Positions 15,840 to 25,908 of a stretch of DNA of 40,084 nucleotides are shown here, in pieces. Under the pieces are notes generated by a model. That model was not told where the DNA came from. It did not search any database and saw nothing but the letters and a program-made list of their open reading frames with translations. The position numbers and the translations under genes are program-made. Source of the stretch: an uncultured Pelagibacteraceae bacterium (GTDB lineage Bacteria > Pseudomonadota > Alphaproteobacteria > Pelagibacterales > Pelagibacteraceae); the NCBI GenBank assembly GCA_902629215.1, contig CACOQC010000008.1, positions 1 to 40,084 on the forward strand. Direction: 5' to 3'. Within the stretch, counting starts at the first letter, position 1, and each line of letters starts with the position of its first letter.

Positions 15840-16801
15840 TGGGATTCGAGAAATTTTACTGCTGAAATTAAACTTTCAGGATTAGATTTATTTTTACCCA
15901 TCATTTTAGAATTTGGCCCGTGATCCGGAGATATTCTTATAAAAGGGAGTCCCAAAGTAATATTTATTGCATTGAAATTATGCATAGTTTTAATAGGAGT
16001 TAAAACTTGATCATGATACATACCTACCACAACATCAAAATTTTTTATATTGTTACTCATAAAAAGACTATCTGCCGAATATGGACCAAAAATATTTGAA
16101 TATTTTTTTTTTAAAGTTTTTATAGCAGGTTTAATTATATTTTTTTCCTCATTATTAGTAAAATTACTTTCACAATGCGGGTTAAGGCCAGTTATTGCAA
16201 TTCTTGCATTCTTTTTGAATTTATTTTTGTAAAATTTTTTAATTAAAATTGTATTAATAATTATTTTTCTTCTTGTAATAGAAGTTGAAACTTTTTTTAT
16301 AGGAATATGTGTTGTTATGGGGCTAACAGATAAATCTTTATTGTATATCAGCATAGCATAATTTTTTGTATTAGTTTTTTTTGCTAAATACTCAGTAACT
16401 CCTAAGAATTTTTTTTTTAAAAAATTTTTTTTAGAAATTGGCCCATTAATTAATCCCAAAAAAGATTTTTTTTTGATGAGGTTTAAAGCAAGCTTAAAAC
16501 ATTTTTTATTATAAGAATTAGAATAATCAGAAATTTTTATAAAAGGTTTCGAGAATTCAAAATCAATATTTATCAAATTAATTTTGTTATTTTTTAAATC
16601 TTTGTAAGAAAAATCTTTATTAATGATATTAAAAGGTATTTTATAATTAAGTAATTTCATTTGTTCTCTGAACAATTTATACGAAGCGATTGTTATTAGT
16701 GGGTTTTTTAATTGATATCTCTTATATAATTTAAAAAGAATTTCAGAAAAAACACTATAGGGCTCACCTGCAACGATCAAAATCGGTTTATTAGTACTCA
16801 T
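15836..16801 (-). CDS. pdxA: 4-hydroxythreonine-4-phosphate dehydrogenase
   Basis: PdxA oxidises 4-phosphohydroxy-L-threonine in pyridoxal phosphate synthesis. The 321-residue protein keeps the divalent-metal histidines in context: TTHIPI (H165), GLNPHCESN (H209) and GMYHDQVLTPIK (H263). FGPYSADSLF and INITLGLPFIRISPDHG are also family signatures. The segment after GLNPHC differs from the usual AGEGGHFGREE form, and the N-terminal third is divergent and Lys/Asn-rich, but the active-site set is complete. It overlaps surA by 11 nt and rsmA by 4 nt in the lptF-G-D-surA-pdxA-rsmA run. Confidence 0.93.
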   Translation of the reverse strand: MSTNKPILIVAGEPYSVFSEILFKLYKRYQLKNPLITIASYKLFREQMKLLNYKIPFNIINKDFSYKDLKNNKINLINIDFEFSKPFIKISDYSNSYNKKCFKLALNLIKKKSFLGLINGPISKKNFLKKKFLGVTEYLAKKTNTKNYAMLIYNKDLSVSPITTHIPIKKVSTSITRRKIIINTILIKKFYKNKFKKNARIAITGLNPHCESNFTNNEEKNIIKPAIKTLKKKYSNIFGPYSADSLFMSNNIKNFDVVVGMYHDQVLTPIKTMHNFNAINITLGLPFIRISPDHGPNSKMMGKNKSNPESLISAVKFLESQ

Positions 16802-17732
16802 TTATAATTATATTTTTTTTTATTTTATTAAAAAAAATTGATGAAAAATTATTTAATTGATTATTCATTTCAAAACTAATCAATCTTTCTAGTTCTACTT
16901 CATTATTATTATTTTTTTCAATAAATTTTTTATCTTCTAATTTCAAAATCATAATTCCCGAAGAAATTAGAATTGGTTTTGTAATCTCACCAATATCTAA
17001 ATCTTCAAGTTGATTTTGAATTTCTTTAGAGAGTGCATTTTGATTAACCCAACCTAGTAATCCTGCATTATTTTTTGAGCCTGAAATACTAAATTTTATT
17101 ACAGTTTCTTCGAATCCAATTGAATTAATTGATTTAACTATCTGATCATATTTTAAATTTATTTCTTCTTTATTTTCTAGAGGAATAATAATTTCTGAAA
17201 GAAGTAAATTTTCAATTTTTTCTTGATTGTTGGAAACTTTTTTTTTTAATTCATCTTCATCTATGAAAATTTTATCTTTGAATTTTGTATATATCATTTG
17301 ATTCCACACTGCCTCTATTTCAATTTTTTTGTATACTTCATCAAATTTTAAACCATTTTTTTTGAGATAATTCTCAAATTCATTTTTTGAATTAAAATCT
17401 AAATTTTTAAAAATATTTTCAATCATCAAATCTACAGATTTATTTTTCTCATTTAGTTTATATATTTTCAAAATTTCTATCTCTTTAATTTTTTCTTTAA
17501 TTAATGAATCTTTTGCATATTGAAGAACTTGTTGTTTATCAATTTCCTTTAGCGATGTATTTAAAGTAACTAAATAGTTATATTCATTCATAACATCAAT
17601 ATTAGTGATTATATTATTGTTCACTTTTGCTAAAATTTTAACTTCATTTGCTTTTAAATAAAATGAAAAAAAAAAGATAAAAAAAATTAAATAAAGAGAT
17701 GTGTTTTTTTTTAAGTTTTTAAATGAATTCAT
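16791..17732 (-). CDS. surA: SurA-like periplasmic chaperone / peptidyl-prolyl isomerase
   Basis: This is a periplasmic chaperone expected to assist folding of outer-membrane proteins, including LptD encoded just upstream. A hydrophobic signal peptide covers about residues 10-32 (LYLIFFIFFFSFYLKA). A SurA-type N-terminal domain follows (VNNNIITNIDVMNEYNYL), then one parvulin-like domain from LLSEIIIPLENKEE to SGIMILKLEDKKF with NAGLLGWVNQ at the conserved G-LGW position. Only one PPIase domain is present, whereas E. coli SurA has two. The track start at 17744 is TTG; the ATG at 17730-17732 avoids most of the lptD overlap and is preferred. Confidence 0.85.
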   Translation of the reverse strand: MNSFKNLKKNTSLYLIFFIFFFSFYLKANEVKILAKVNNNIITNIDVMNEYNYLVTLNTSLKEIDKQQVLQYAKDSLIKEKIKEIEILKIYKLNEKNKSVDLMIENIFKNLDFNSKNEFENYLKKNGLKFDEVYKKIEIEAVWNQMIYTKFKDKIFIDEDELKKKVSNNQEKIENLLLSEIIIPLENKEEINLKYDQIVKSINSIGFEETVIKFSISGSKNNAGLLGWVNQNALSKEIQNQLEDLDIGEITKPILISSGIMILKLEDKKFIEKNNNNEVELERLISFEMNNQLNNFSSIFFNKIKKNIIINEY

Positions 17733-17736
17733 CTTT

Positions 17737-20151
17737 TTAATCAAGAATACTATCTGTTTTAGTAGATCCTAGAGGTACTAGTGTAATATTAAAAAATAAT
17801 TCCTCAGAAGGTTTTAAACTGCTATTTGAATAATATTCTTTATTATAAATGACTGATGCTGTTAAACAGTCATTTTTATACTCGTAAATTAAGTTATAAA
17901 ATTCTGTAAGATTATCTTTTTTGTTATTTCTCGTTTTAAAAGAGAAACTATTACTGTCATTTAAGCTGTATTTAACCTCATTTTCATAAAAACTTTTATC
18001 TCCAATCAAATTATTTTCTTCATAAAAAGTAAAAGTATTTACAAAATTATTAACTTTGAAAGTATTTTTGAAATTATGCAAATTTATTTGGTTTAAATTG
18101 TTATCTAAAGAATAGTTGTATTCAAATGATAAGTTATCAATTGGATTAAAATTTATCTCTCCAACATAATCTGATTGTTTTTTACCTAAGGTGCTGGTTG
18201 TTGGTAAATTTTCATTCGCTTCGTCTCTAAATACTGTAGCCAATTTAGAGCTTAAAATTGTATTATTTTCCTCATTTTCCTTTTTATAATCTAAGCCAAT
18301 TGTCAAAGATGTTCCACCCTCAACTGTTTCATTAAATCCAATTCTATTTAAACTAAATATATTGTCTGAGTTTAAAAACCTTGATTCTTCTTTTAAATTT
18401 TTAGAGTCGTTTGGACTAAACCTAAAAGACATTTTTGGAATTAACATACTATTGAACTTTTCATTTTTTTTAACAAGCGGGACGTCAACATTATAAATTA
18501 ACATTGATAGTATTTCACTTTGACTTTTTTCTTTAAATTTAGTGGAGTTTTCTCCATCTGAATTAACATTTTTTATTATTGATTTAAAATTATGATTAAT
18601 CCCTAATGTATTAATCATGTTTTTTCCATTTAAAATAAAATCATTTATTTGAACTGCTTCATAAATATTAGTCTCATATTTTTTTTGATTTCCACTAGAC
18701 ATAAATTCAAAATTATCAAAAAAACTATCCTCAAAATAATTTGATTTTGTTAAAGCATAGTTAGGATAAATAAACTCATATTTATCACTAGTTGGTTTAT
18801 TCATTTTTTCATAACTCTCTAATGATATATCTAGATTTAAATTATCCCCACTACCAGAAAACTCAATTAAATTTTCTAACACTGAAGTGTCTTTTATTAT
18901 TGGGCTCGTATTTTCCAAAGAATAAAGATCTATATAATTATCATTTGAAACTTTTTCTATTTTCAAATAAATATCACTATCATCAAAAAATTTATTATTA
19001 AAAAAAAATTTTGAATTTGCAAAAAAATGTGTATTCCTTCCATTTTCTGAGTCATTATCAGTTTTATTTAAGCTAAAATCTATAATATGGGACGAGTTTT
19101 TGTTTTCTTTTCTATATTCAGATTGCAATAAAAAATTATCTGTGGAAAAAAATCTAGGTTTAAAAGTAAAATCTTCATTATCAGAGATAGCTAAAAAATA
19201 AGGAATATTTACAGAAGCGCCTAATTTATTTGAATCGCTAAATGAAGGTATCAAAAAACCCGATTTTCTTTCAACAGTGGGATCGGGATGAAAAAATTTT
19301 GGAAAATAAAGCACTGGTATATTATAAATTTTTAGCCAGGCATTTTTATATTGAATTTCTTTTTTTTCTTTATTATGAATAATTTCGTTAGAAGTGATTA
19401 CCCAAGGAGGGCAATTATTATTATTTGAACATGATGTGAATATCCCTTTTTTAATAACAGTTTTTTCATTTTCATAAATAATTGAATTACCTTTTAATTT
19501 AGGTTCATTATCTTTTATTCCAAAAGTATCATTTCTTAAATTTATTTTTATATCTTTTCCAATTAGAATACTTTCTTTTAACTTTACAAATCCTTTATTT
19601 ATGTAATATCTATTTTTTTTATCATCTAATAGTTCAATATTTTCAGCTTTTAAAATTTCAGTTGAATTTGAAAATTTAAACGATGATACATTTAATATAT
19701 TATCTAAATTGTCATTAAAACTTGATTCTTTATCTGACAAAATCATTTTTCTATCTATATAAAAAGATACATCTGAAGACTCTCCTTTTAATTTATTATC
19801 TATTTCAAATAAAGTTTTTCCAAGAGACATGAATTGCTTTTTATTTTTATAGTAAATGATTTTTTCAGAGTTTATTTTGGTTTTATTAATTAGATCTTTA
19901 ACCTCAACATTTCCCTCTGCATCTATTTGGTTATTTGTTTTGTTATAAGTAATTTTATCAGCTAAGATTTCTATCTCATTGTCAATTTTAGCCTCTACAT
20001 CTTTTTCACCGATAATAATATTGCCATCTTCAAAGGTAGATATTTGTATAGCTTTTAAATTTACTTCCTTTGAATATAGAAAATTATTAAATGATGTTAA
20101 AAAAAATAGAAAAAAAATTATTAACTTCATATTTATAAAATTATTTTTCAT
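17737..20151 (-). CDS. lptD: LPS-assembly protein LptD
   Basis: LptD is the outer-membrane barrel that inserts lipopolysaccharide into the outer leaflet. The 804-residue protein has a signal peptide (MKLIIFFLFFLTSFNNFLYS). An OstA-type periplasmic repeat domain follows (about 55-240, ADKITYNKTNNQIDAEGNVEV). The conserved junction is SCSNNNNCPPWVITSNEIIH ... YFPKFFHPDPTVERKSGFLIPSF, and then a long beta-barrel. Two cysteines near residue 245 and one near the C-terminus (KNDCLTASVIY) could form disulfides as in other LptD proteins. The track ATG at 20151 is retained; an internal ATG at 20130 starts directly at the signal peptide and may be the real start. It follows lptG and precedes surA. Confidence 0.93.
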   Translation of the reverse strand: MKNNFINMKLIIFFLFFLTSFNNFLYSKEVNLKAIQISTFEDGNIIIGEKDVEAKIDNEIEILADKITYNKTNNQIDAEGNVEVKDLINKTKINSEKIIYYKNKKQFMSLGKTLFEIDNKLKGESSDVSFYIDRKMILSDKESSFNDNLDNILNVSSFKFSNSTEILKAENIELLDDKKNRYYINKGFVKLKESILIGKDIKINLRNDTFGIKDNEPKLKGNSIIYENEKTVIKKGIFTSCSNNNNCPPWVITSNEIIHNKEKKEIQYKNAWLKIYNIPVLYFPKFFHPDPTVERKSGFLIPSFSDSNKLGASVNIPYFLAISDNEDFTFKPRFFSTDNFLLQSEYRKENKNSSHIIDFSLNKTDNDSENGRNTHFFANSKFFFNNKFFDDSDIYLKIEKVSNDNYIDLYSLENTSPIIKDTSVLENLIEFSGSGDNLNLDISLESYEKMNKPTSDKYEFIYPNYALTKSNYFEDSFFDNFEFMSSGNQKKYETNIYEAVQINDFILNGKNMINTLGINHNFKSIIKNVNSDGENSTKFKEKSQSEILSMLIYNVDVPLVKKNEKFNSMLIPKMSFRFSPNDSKNLKEESRFLNSDNIFSLNRIGFNETVEGGTSLTIGLDYKKENEENNTILSSKLATVFRDEANENLPTTSTLGKKQSDYVGEINFNPIDNLSFEYNYSLDNNLNQINLHNFKNTFKVNNFVNTFTFYEENNLIGDKSFYENEVKYSLNDSNSFSFKTRNNKKDNLTEFYNLIYEYKNDCLTASVIYNKEYYSNSSLKPSEELFFNITLVPLGSTKTDSILD

Positions 20152-21220
20152 TTATTCTAATAACACCTATTATAGATGTACTCATTAATACAATAATTGG
20201 AAACCAAACAGATAAAATTAGAGGAAACCTTCCATTTTCACCTAAGAGATTTGAAAAATGGCTCAAATAGTATACCACCACAGAGAAAAATATTCCGTAG
20301 AATAAATTAAGTAATAAGTTTTTTTTAAATTTATTATAGATCATAATAATACTTCCAATAATTGTCATAATTACCAGTAATATTGGAAGAGAATAAAATT
20401 TATGTTTTTGTATCTCTATATCATCAATTGAATATCCAATTGAGATATAATCTTTTTGTAATTTAAGTAATTCGAAGTAAGTGAGTGAGGATAAGTCTGA
20501 AAAAAGGTTATTTACTTTTTCTAAGTCAAAATTACTATTTATCGTAAGATTTTCATGTTTATTTGAAAAATTATTTATATCCGTGGTAATAACGTTGGAA
20601 AGTTTCCAAGTTTTATCTTTAATGTTTACTCTTTCTGCAATTATATTTTCTTTTATATTAAAATTTTTATCAAGTTTGGTTATTGATGAATTTATCAAAA
20701 ATTCATCAATAATTTTATCTGCATTAATTATGATTATTTCCTCATCAAATGAATCTTTTATCCAAATTCCATTTTTTGTAATTACAGCAAGATATTTATT
20801 ATCTTCTGCGTAATTATTTTTTATTTTCAGATATTCATTTTTAAGAATTGATGAAAAATTATAAAAAACTGTAATAATAAACAAACCAAATATAAATGTA
20901 GTTGTAATTAAAATTTTTAATAAAGAAAAGTTATTCATTCCAAAAATTCTTAAAGTATCAATTTCTCGATTTTCATAAATATCAATAAAGAAAAATTGTG
21001 TAGAGATTAAAAAAATAAATGGAAACATCTCATATAGTAAAGACGGAGCATTTAAAAAAGTTAAGATAATTGGTGTTATCCATGTTGTTTCACTTTCTTT
21101 TAAAAAATTTGACTCCTCTATTAAATTTATTATTAAAACTAAAATAAAAAATATAAAAGATAAAAGTAAAATTTTTTTTGTAAATTTTTTAAATAGATAT
21201 TTTAAATGAGTGCTAAACAA
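20141..21220 (-). CDS. lptG: LPS export ABC transporter permease LptG
   Basis: LptG forms with LptF and the LptB ATPase the inner-membrane machine that extracts LPS. The 359-residue protein shows the YjgP/YjgQ family layout: three hydrophobic segments in the N-terminal third (about 15-125), a periplasmic beta-jellyroll domain (about 130-260), and three more hydrophobic segments (about 275-355). IYENREIDTLRIFGMNNFSLLK matches the cytoplasmic coupling helix region that contacts LptB. The start codon is TTG at 21218-21220, supported by AAGGAG about 10 nt upstream at the end of lptF. It overlaps lptD by 11 nt. Which paralogue is F or G is set by gene order. Confidence 0.9.
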   Translation of the reverse strand: MFSTHLKYLFKKFTKKILLLSFIFFILVLIINLIEESNFLKESETTWITPIILTFLNAPSLLYEMFPFIFLISTQFFFIDIYENREIDTLRIFGMNNFSLLKILITTTFIFGLFIITVFYNFSSILKNEYLKIKNNYAEDNKYLAVITKNGIWIKDSFDEEIIIINADKIIDEFLINSSITKLDKNFNIKENIIAERVNIKDKTWKLSNVITTDINNFSNKHENLTINSNFDLEKVNNLFSDLSSLTYFELLKLQKDYISIGYSIDDIEIQKHKFYSLPILLVIMTIIGSIIMIYNKFKKNLLLNLFYGIFFSVVVYYLSHFSNLLGENGRFPLILSVWFPIIVLMSTSIIGVIRINEK

Positions 21221-21223
21221 TTT

Positions 21224-22369
21224 TTATTTTCTCCTTAAATTTTTATTATTAAAAAAAATATATAGGTAAATCATCAAAAAAATAGAAGTTGGTATTAGAA
21301 AATAAATAATTATATTATTTATGCCTAAACCTGAAAATCTCAAGGTAATTTCTGAAATAATTATAAAAGTAATTCCAAGAGAAAAATTTAAAAAATTTTT
21401 TATTTTATAAGATTTCTCATCTTTACCGGTCATAACTATCAAGCAAGATGTCATACCAATTAGAATTATAAATAACGGAGAAAAAAATCTTTTTAAAAAC
21501 TCCTCTGAAATAGCTCCCGAAATTTCTAAATTACATCCTAAAAAAAATTTTTTATCTTTGTTATAAGTTTTATTATTTTGTTTAAATTGATTTATTGTAT
21601 TTAAGCATCTGAATAAATTTATGGAACTCATTTCCTGAGTTTTTGGGTGAGTGATAGTTTTAGTGTTAAATTTGCTTAAATCTAAATTAAATTTTGAAAA
21701 ATTAATTATTCCTTGTTTATTATTTTCTGTGTTAATAATTTTTCCTTTATATAAAATAATTTTTTTTTCAAAATTTTCAAATCCAATTATTTCTCCACTC
21801 TCAGCAACAATTATTTGTGACTGATCTTTATTTATTTTTTCCTTAATAAGAATATTTTTTAGTGAATTATTATTTTTTTTTTCTACAAAAATTGTCAAAT
21901 TCTCAACTGTATCTATAAATTTTCTTTCTTTAATAATTGACGTAAATAAATCCACATTTGAAGATCTAAAGAAAGATCTTCCTTTATCAAGAGTAAAAGG
22001 AACAATCGTAGATGTAAGAAAAAGTTGAAAAATAAAAAATAGAATTGAAATTTTGATAATATTATTTACAAAATTTAATTTTGTAATTCCATTAATCCAA
22101 TAGATAATAAGCTCATTGTTAAGCTCGTATTTTATTATAACATAAAACACTGATATCATAAATATGAAGGGCAAAATTTTACTAATTATTTTTGGTAGAG
22201 AATATAAGGTATATAGAAAATAAACTTTTAAACTGTGTCCGTCTTCAGAGATTAAATCTAGGTAATTAACTGCTTGAATAATCCACACAATAATTGATAC
22301 ACAGCTGATACTTATTAAAAAAAATAAGGTGATATCTTTTGTTATTTTTTTAAAAATTAATTTTTTCAT
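21224..22369 (-). CDS. lptF: LPS export ABC transporter permease LptF
   Basis: This is the partner permease of LptG in LPS export. The 381-residue protein has the same plan: membrane helices at about 12-30, 50-78 and 98-122, a periplasmic domain up to about residue 285 (KINKDQSQIIVAESGEIIGFENFEKKIILYKGKI is the jellyroll core), and helices at about 292-372. IIKYELNNELIIYWINGITKLNF is the coupling region. The start ATG is at 22367-22369 and faces the divergent pepA gene across 81 nt. It is the first gene of the lptF-lptG-lptD-surA-pdxA-rsmA run. LptA, LptB, LptC and LptE are not in this window. Confidence 0.9.
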   Translation of the reverse strand: MKKLIFKKITKDITLFFLISISCVSIIVWIIQAVNYLDLISEDGHSLKVYFLYTLYSLPKIISKILPFIFMISVFYVIIKYELNNELIIYWINGITKLNFVNNIIKISILFFIFQLFLTSTIVPFTLDKGRSFFRSSNVDLFTSIIKERKFIDTVENLTIFVEKKNNNSLKNILIKEKINKDQSQIIVAESGEIIGFENFEKKIILYKGKIINTENNKQGIINFSKFNLDLSKFNTKTITHPKTQEMSSINLFRCLNTINQFKQNNKTYNKDKKFFLGCNLEISGAISEEFLKRFFSPLFIILIGMTSCLIVMTGKDEKSYKIKNFLNFSLGITFIIISEITLRFSGLGINNIIIYFLIPTSIFLMIYLYIFFNNKNLRRK

Positions 22370-22450
22370 TGAAATCTCGAAAAATACTACCTATATACAT
22401 TCAACTACAAGTTTATAGCTAAATACAACCTAAAGTACATATTTTTTTTA

Positions 22451-23917
22451 ATGGCGATAAAAGTAAATATAAAAAAAAACATTCCGAATAAACTAATAAA
22501 AAACTATGTTTTTTTTACTGATGGAGATTTTAAAATTAATGGTTTAAAGAATCTCAATTTAGGTAAAGATTCAGAATTAATTAAATCAACAATAAAATCG
22601 TTGAATTTGAGCAAAAAAAATTTTTTACATTTCAATTTAAACCCTAATTTAAAGATAACGCTTGTTAAGATTATTAATTCTAAAGTTTCAATCGATAATG
22701 AAAAAATTGGAGCGAAATTTTATGATTTTATTAAATCAAATTCTATTTTTTTGCTAACTTTTGATTTAATAAACATTACACAAACACAAGGAAAAAACAA
22801 AATTTTTTTTGACGAATTTCTTCATGGTGTAAATTTAAAATCATATGTTTTTGAAAAATATAAAACAAAAAAAGATAACAGTATTTATAAAATAGATATT
22901 TTAGCAAAAAAACCTTTCAAATTATATCAAGATAAAAAATTTACCTCAATACTTGAAGGTATAAAGTTTACAAAAGATCTTGTATCTGAGCCTGGTAATA
23001 TTCTTCATCCAGATGAATACACAAAAAGATTAAAGCAGTTGACTAAATTTGGTTTGAAAGTTGTAGTTTATGATGAAAAAAAATTAAGAAGACTAAAAAT
23101 GAATGCTTTATTAGGAGTTGGTCAAGGAAGTGTAAGAGGTTCTTATTTGGTAACTTTGGAGTGGAATGGCTTAAAAAAAAATAAAAAACCAATAGCATTT
23201 GTAGGAAAAGGGGTATGTTTCGATACTGGTGGGATTTCTTTAAAACCTGCAAAATTTATGGAAGATATGACTTACGATATGGCTGGTTCTGCAGTAGTGG
23301 TCGGGTTAATGAAAAATCTTGCACTAAGAAAAGCAAAAGTAAATGCAGTAGGTGTAGTTGGTCTTGTAGAAAATATGCCAGGAGGAAATGCACAACGTCC
23401 TGGAGACATAGTAAAATCTTTAAGCGGAAAAACAATTGAGGTTTTAAATACAGATGCTGAGGGAAGGTTAGTTTTAGCAGACGCTTTAAGTTTTACAGAA
23501 AAGAAATTTAAACCTCAATTTATCATTGATTTAGCTACTCTGACTGGTGCAATAATTGTTGCATTAGGCTCTGAGTATGCTGGACTTTTTTCGAACAATG
23601 ACAGACTTTCTAAACAAATTTTTGATTGTGGTGAAAAAGTTGATGAAAAAGTTTGGAGAATGCCACTACACAAAAATTATGACAAACTTATAAATTCAAA
23701 AAATGCTGATATGCAAAATATTAATTATGTTGGAGGGGCCGGATCTACAACAGCTGCACAATTTTTACAAAGATTTATTTTAAATAAAACGCCATGGGCC
23801 CATCTAGATATAGCTGGAATGGCTTTTTCAAAATACGGAGGTGCTTTGAATTCAGGTGGTGCTACTGGTTTTGGAGTAAGATTGTTAAATAAACTGATAG
23901 AGGATCATTATGAGTAA
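22451..23917 (+). CDS. pepA: Leucyl aminopeptidase (M17 family)
   Basis: PepA is a hexameric two-metal cytosolic aminopeptidase that removes N-terminal residues. The 488-residue protein has a divergent N-terminal domain (1-165) and a conserved catalytic domain. All metal ligands are visible: K253 and D258 in [17 protein letters not shown]276 in [11 protein letters not shown], and D335 and E337 in the M17 signature [14 protein letters not shown], with R339. The conserved [17 protein letters not shown] follows. The start ATG at 22451 has no strong Shine-Dalgarno. It overlaps ndk by 8 nt. In many proteobacteria pepA lies beside lptF, as it does here. Confidence 0.95.
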   Translation: MAIKVNIKKNIPNKLIKNYVFFTDGDFKINGLKNLNLGKDSELIKSTIKSLNLSKKNFLHFNLNPNLKITLVKIINSKVSIDNEKIGAKFYDFIKSNSIFLLTFDLINITQTQGKNKIFFDEFLHGVNLKSYVFEKYKTKKDNSIYKIDILAKKPFKLYQDKKFTSILEGIKFTKDLVSEPGNILHPDEYTKRLKQLTKFGLKVVVYDEKKLRRLKMNALLGVGQGSVRGSYLVTLEWNGLKKNKKPIAFVGKGVCFDTGGISLKPAKFMEDMTYDMAGSAVVVGLMKNLALRKAKVNAVGVVGLVENMPGGNAQRPGDIVKSLSGKTIEVLNTDAEGRLVLADALSFTEKKFKPQFIIDLATLTGAIIVALGSEYAGLFSNNDRLSKQIFDCGEKVDEKVWRMPLHKNYDKLINSKNADMQNINYVGGAGSTTAAQFLQRFILNKTPWAHLDIAGMAFSKYGGALNSGGATGFGVRLLNKLIEDHYE

Positions 23918-24320
23918 TTTAGAGCAAACATTGTCAATAATAAAACCAGATGCTGTAGAAAGAAATCTTGATGATGAAATTAAAGAAATATTCAAAAGTA
24001 AGGATTTTATAATATTGAAAGAAAAAAAAATACAAATTGAAAAATCAGAGGCAGAAAAATTTTACAAAGTTCATGAAACAAAACCATTTTATAATGATTT
24101 ATGCACATATCTTTCATCTGGACCAATTGTAGTTATGGTGCTCGAAAAAGAGAATGCTGTATTAGCTAATAGAAAATTAATGGGAGCAACAAACCCAAAA
24201 GATGCAGAAGATGGAACTATTAGAAAAAAATATGGAATTTCAATAGATAAAAATTCTGTTCATGGATCTGATAGCGTTGAGAATGCTAAAATTGAAATAG
24301 ATTTTTTTTTTAAAGATTAA
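23910..24320 (+). CDS. ndk: Nucleoside diphosphate kinase
   Basis: Ndk equalises nucleoside triphosphate pools by phosphate transfer through a phosphohistidine. The 136-residue protein has the N-terminal [30 protein letters not shown], and the active-site [12 protein letters not shown] with H118 as the phosphorylated residue. The ATG overlaps the end of pepA by 8 nt. The stop overlaps the convergent purN gene by 11 nt. The C-terminus (EIDFFFKD) is encoded by a long T-run. Confidence 0.96.
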   Translation: MSNLEQTLSIIKPDAVERNLDDEIKEIFKSKDFIILKEKKIQIEKSEAEKFYKVHETKPFYNDLCTYLSSGPIVVMVLEKENAVLANRKLMGATNPKDAEDGTIRKKYGISIDKNSVHGSDSVENAKIEIDFFFKD

Positions 24321-24891
24321 AGAGTTTTAATACTGCCTTAGGATACAATTTATGTTCTTCCTTAAGAATTCTTGCAGCAAGTGATTTGGGCGTGTCTTTT
24401 TTATATATCTTGATTTTCGACTGTAAAATTATTTTTCCAGAGTCTAGCTTGGAATTAACTAAATGTACTGTACAGCCAGAGTATTTTTCATTATTTTGTA
24501 AAACTCTTTGATGTGTATTTAATCCTTTGTATTTTGGAAGTAAAGAGGGATGAATATTCAATATTTTCCCTTTAAATTTTTTAACAAAATTTTTTGATAA
24601 AATTTTCATGAAACCCGCCAAACAGATTAATTGAATATTATTTTTTTTCAATTGAACTAATAATTTTTTTTCAGCTAAATTTTTTTTTTTAAAATTAAAT
24701 ACTTTTTTCTTTATTTTAAAAATATTTCCGTATTTTAAACCTTTCGCCTTAGAGTTATCAGAAATGATTAATTTAGTATAAATTGGATATTTTCTTCTTT
24801 TGAAAAATTTGATTAAAGATTTCAAGTTACTTCCAGTTCCTGAAATAAATACAGCAGTATTTATATTATTAAAACCAGTTAATCGAACCAT
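24310..24891 (-). CDS. purN: Phosphoribosylglycinamide formyltransferase
   Basis: PurN transfers a formyl group from 10-formyltetrahydrofolate to GAR in purine synthesis. The 193-residue protein has AVFISGTGSNLKSLI (phosphate loop), LICLAGFMKILS, and the active site ILNIHPSLLPKYKG with N112 and H114. GCTVHLVNSKLDSG supplies D150. The start ATG at 24889-24891 lies inside purM, a 23-nt overlap, and gives an N-terminus about ten residues longer than usual. No other in-frame ATG exists before the phosphate loop. It is coupled to purM and converges on ndk. Confidence 0.95.
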   Translation of the reverse strand: MVRLTGFNNINTAVFISGTGSNLKSLIKFFKRRKYPIYTKLIISDNSKAKGLKYGNIFKIKKKVFNFKKKNLAEKKLLVQLKKNNIQLICLAGFMKILSKNFVKKFKGKILNIHPSLLPKYKGLNTHQRVLQNNEKYSGCTVHLVNSKLDSGKIILQSKIKIYKKDTPKSLAARILKEEHKLYPKAVLKLFNL

Positions 24892-25897
24892 TTAATTTGA
24901 TTTTGTTCCTGCCTGGTAAAATTTTACCAATTACATATGGTTTATAGTCGTTTGAAAAGTATTTTGTAATCTTATTTAAATTTTTAGGATTAATTACAAG
25001 ACAAAATCCAACTCCACAATTAAATGTTTTCAGCATTTCATTATTTGAGATGCCATTTTTTTTTAGCCATCTAAATATTTCTTTTGTTTTTATCTTATTT
25101 AAATCAATATTAGCAAATAAGTTATTTGGTATAATTCTTTTTAGATTATCTGATAATCCACCCCCAGTAATATTTGCACAACCATTAATCAAATTTTTAT
25201 CTAACAACTTAAGTATTTCTTTTACATAAATTTTTGTTGGTTTCAAAAGTTCAGATTTTAAAAATTTACTTTTTTTAATATCAATTTTTTTATCATTTAT
25301 TAAATATCTAATAAGTGAATAACCATTTGAATGAAGTCCACTAGAGGGAATTGCCAATATAAGGTTGTTTTTTTTTATTTTATTTTTATTTAAGATTTTA
25401 TTTTTACTAACTACTCCAACTGCAAATCCAGCTATATCAAATTTATCCTTTTCATATGTGCCAGGCATTTCAGCTGTTTCACCACCAACAAGTTCACAAT
25501 TAGATTGCTCACATCCTTTTATTATTCCTTTGATAATTGACTTAAGTTTTTTAAAATTAATTTTGTTAATTGATATATAATCCAAAAACAATAAAGGTTT
25601 TGCACCTTGCACTATTAAATCATTTACACTCATCGCAACTAAATCTATACCAATCGTATTAAATTTCTTTAAAAAATTTGCAATTTCAATTTTGGTGCCA
25701 ACACCATCAGTGCAAGCAACAATTTTAGGATTTTTTATATTTTTAGGAATGTTAGTAATTGAGCCAAAACCACCAATATTTGAAAACTTTTTTTTGCCTT
25801 TTTTTTTTGATGAAAGTAACGAAATGAAATTAATAAAATTATCAGCAGCATTGATATTAACGCCACTTTTTTTATATGTAAATTTTTTTTTATTCAT
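24869..25897 (-). CDS. purM: Phosphoribosylformylglycinamidine cyclo-ligase (AIR synthetase)
   Basis: PurM closes the imidazole ring to form AIR, using ATP. The 342-residue protein shows FGSITNIPKNIKNPKIVACTDGVGTKIEIA and IGIDLVAMSVNDLIVQGAKPLLFLDYI. These are followed by CELVGGETAEMPGTYEKDKFDIAGFAVG, SSGLHSNGYSLIR and NITGGGLSDNLKRIIP. Together they are the full set of PurM motifs. The start ATG (25895-25897) is only 11 nt from the start of the divergent DUF2066 gene, so its promoter must lie within that gene. It overlaps purN at its 3' end. Confidence 0.96.
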   Translation of the reverse strand: MNKKKFTYKKSGVNINAADNFINFISLLSSKKKGKKKFSNIGGFGSITNIPKNIKNPKIVACTDGVGTKIEIANFLKKFNTIGIDLVAMSVNDLIVQGAKPLLFLDYISINKINFKKLKSIIKGIIKGCEQSNCELVGGETAEMPGTYEKDKFDIAGFAVGVVSKNKILNKNKIKKNNLILAIPSSGLHSNGYSLIRYLINDKKIDIKKSKFLKSELLKPTKIYVKEILKLLDKNLINGCANITGGGLSDNLKRIIPNNLFANIDLNKIKTKEIFRWLKKNGISNNEMLKTFNCGVGFCLVINPKNLNKITKYFSNDYKPYVIGKILPGRNKIKLNGSINWF

Positions 25898-25908
25898 TAA
25901 TATAAGGT

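Noticed and set aside
23215-23439. 74-residue Ser/Arg/Cys-rich ORF inside pepA
   Set aside because: It is a frame-shifted reading of the conserved M17 catalytic core; the pepA frame carries every catalytic residue.
24310-24330. ATTAAA-GAGT-TTTAAT hairpin at the ndk/purN convergent overlap
   Set aside because: Only a 6-bp A-T stem; too weak to distinguish from background, unlike the gmk/rsmA hairpin.
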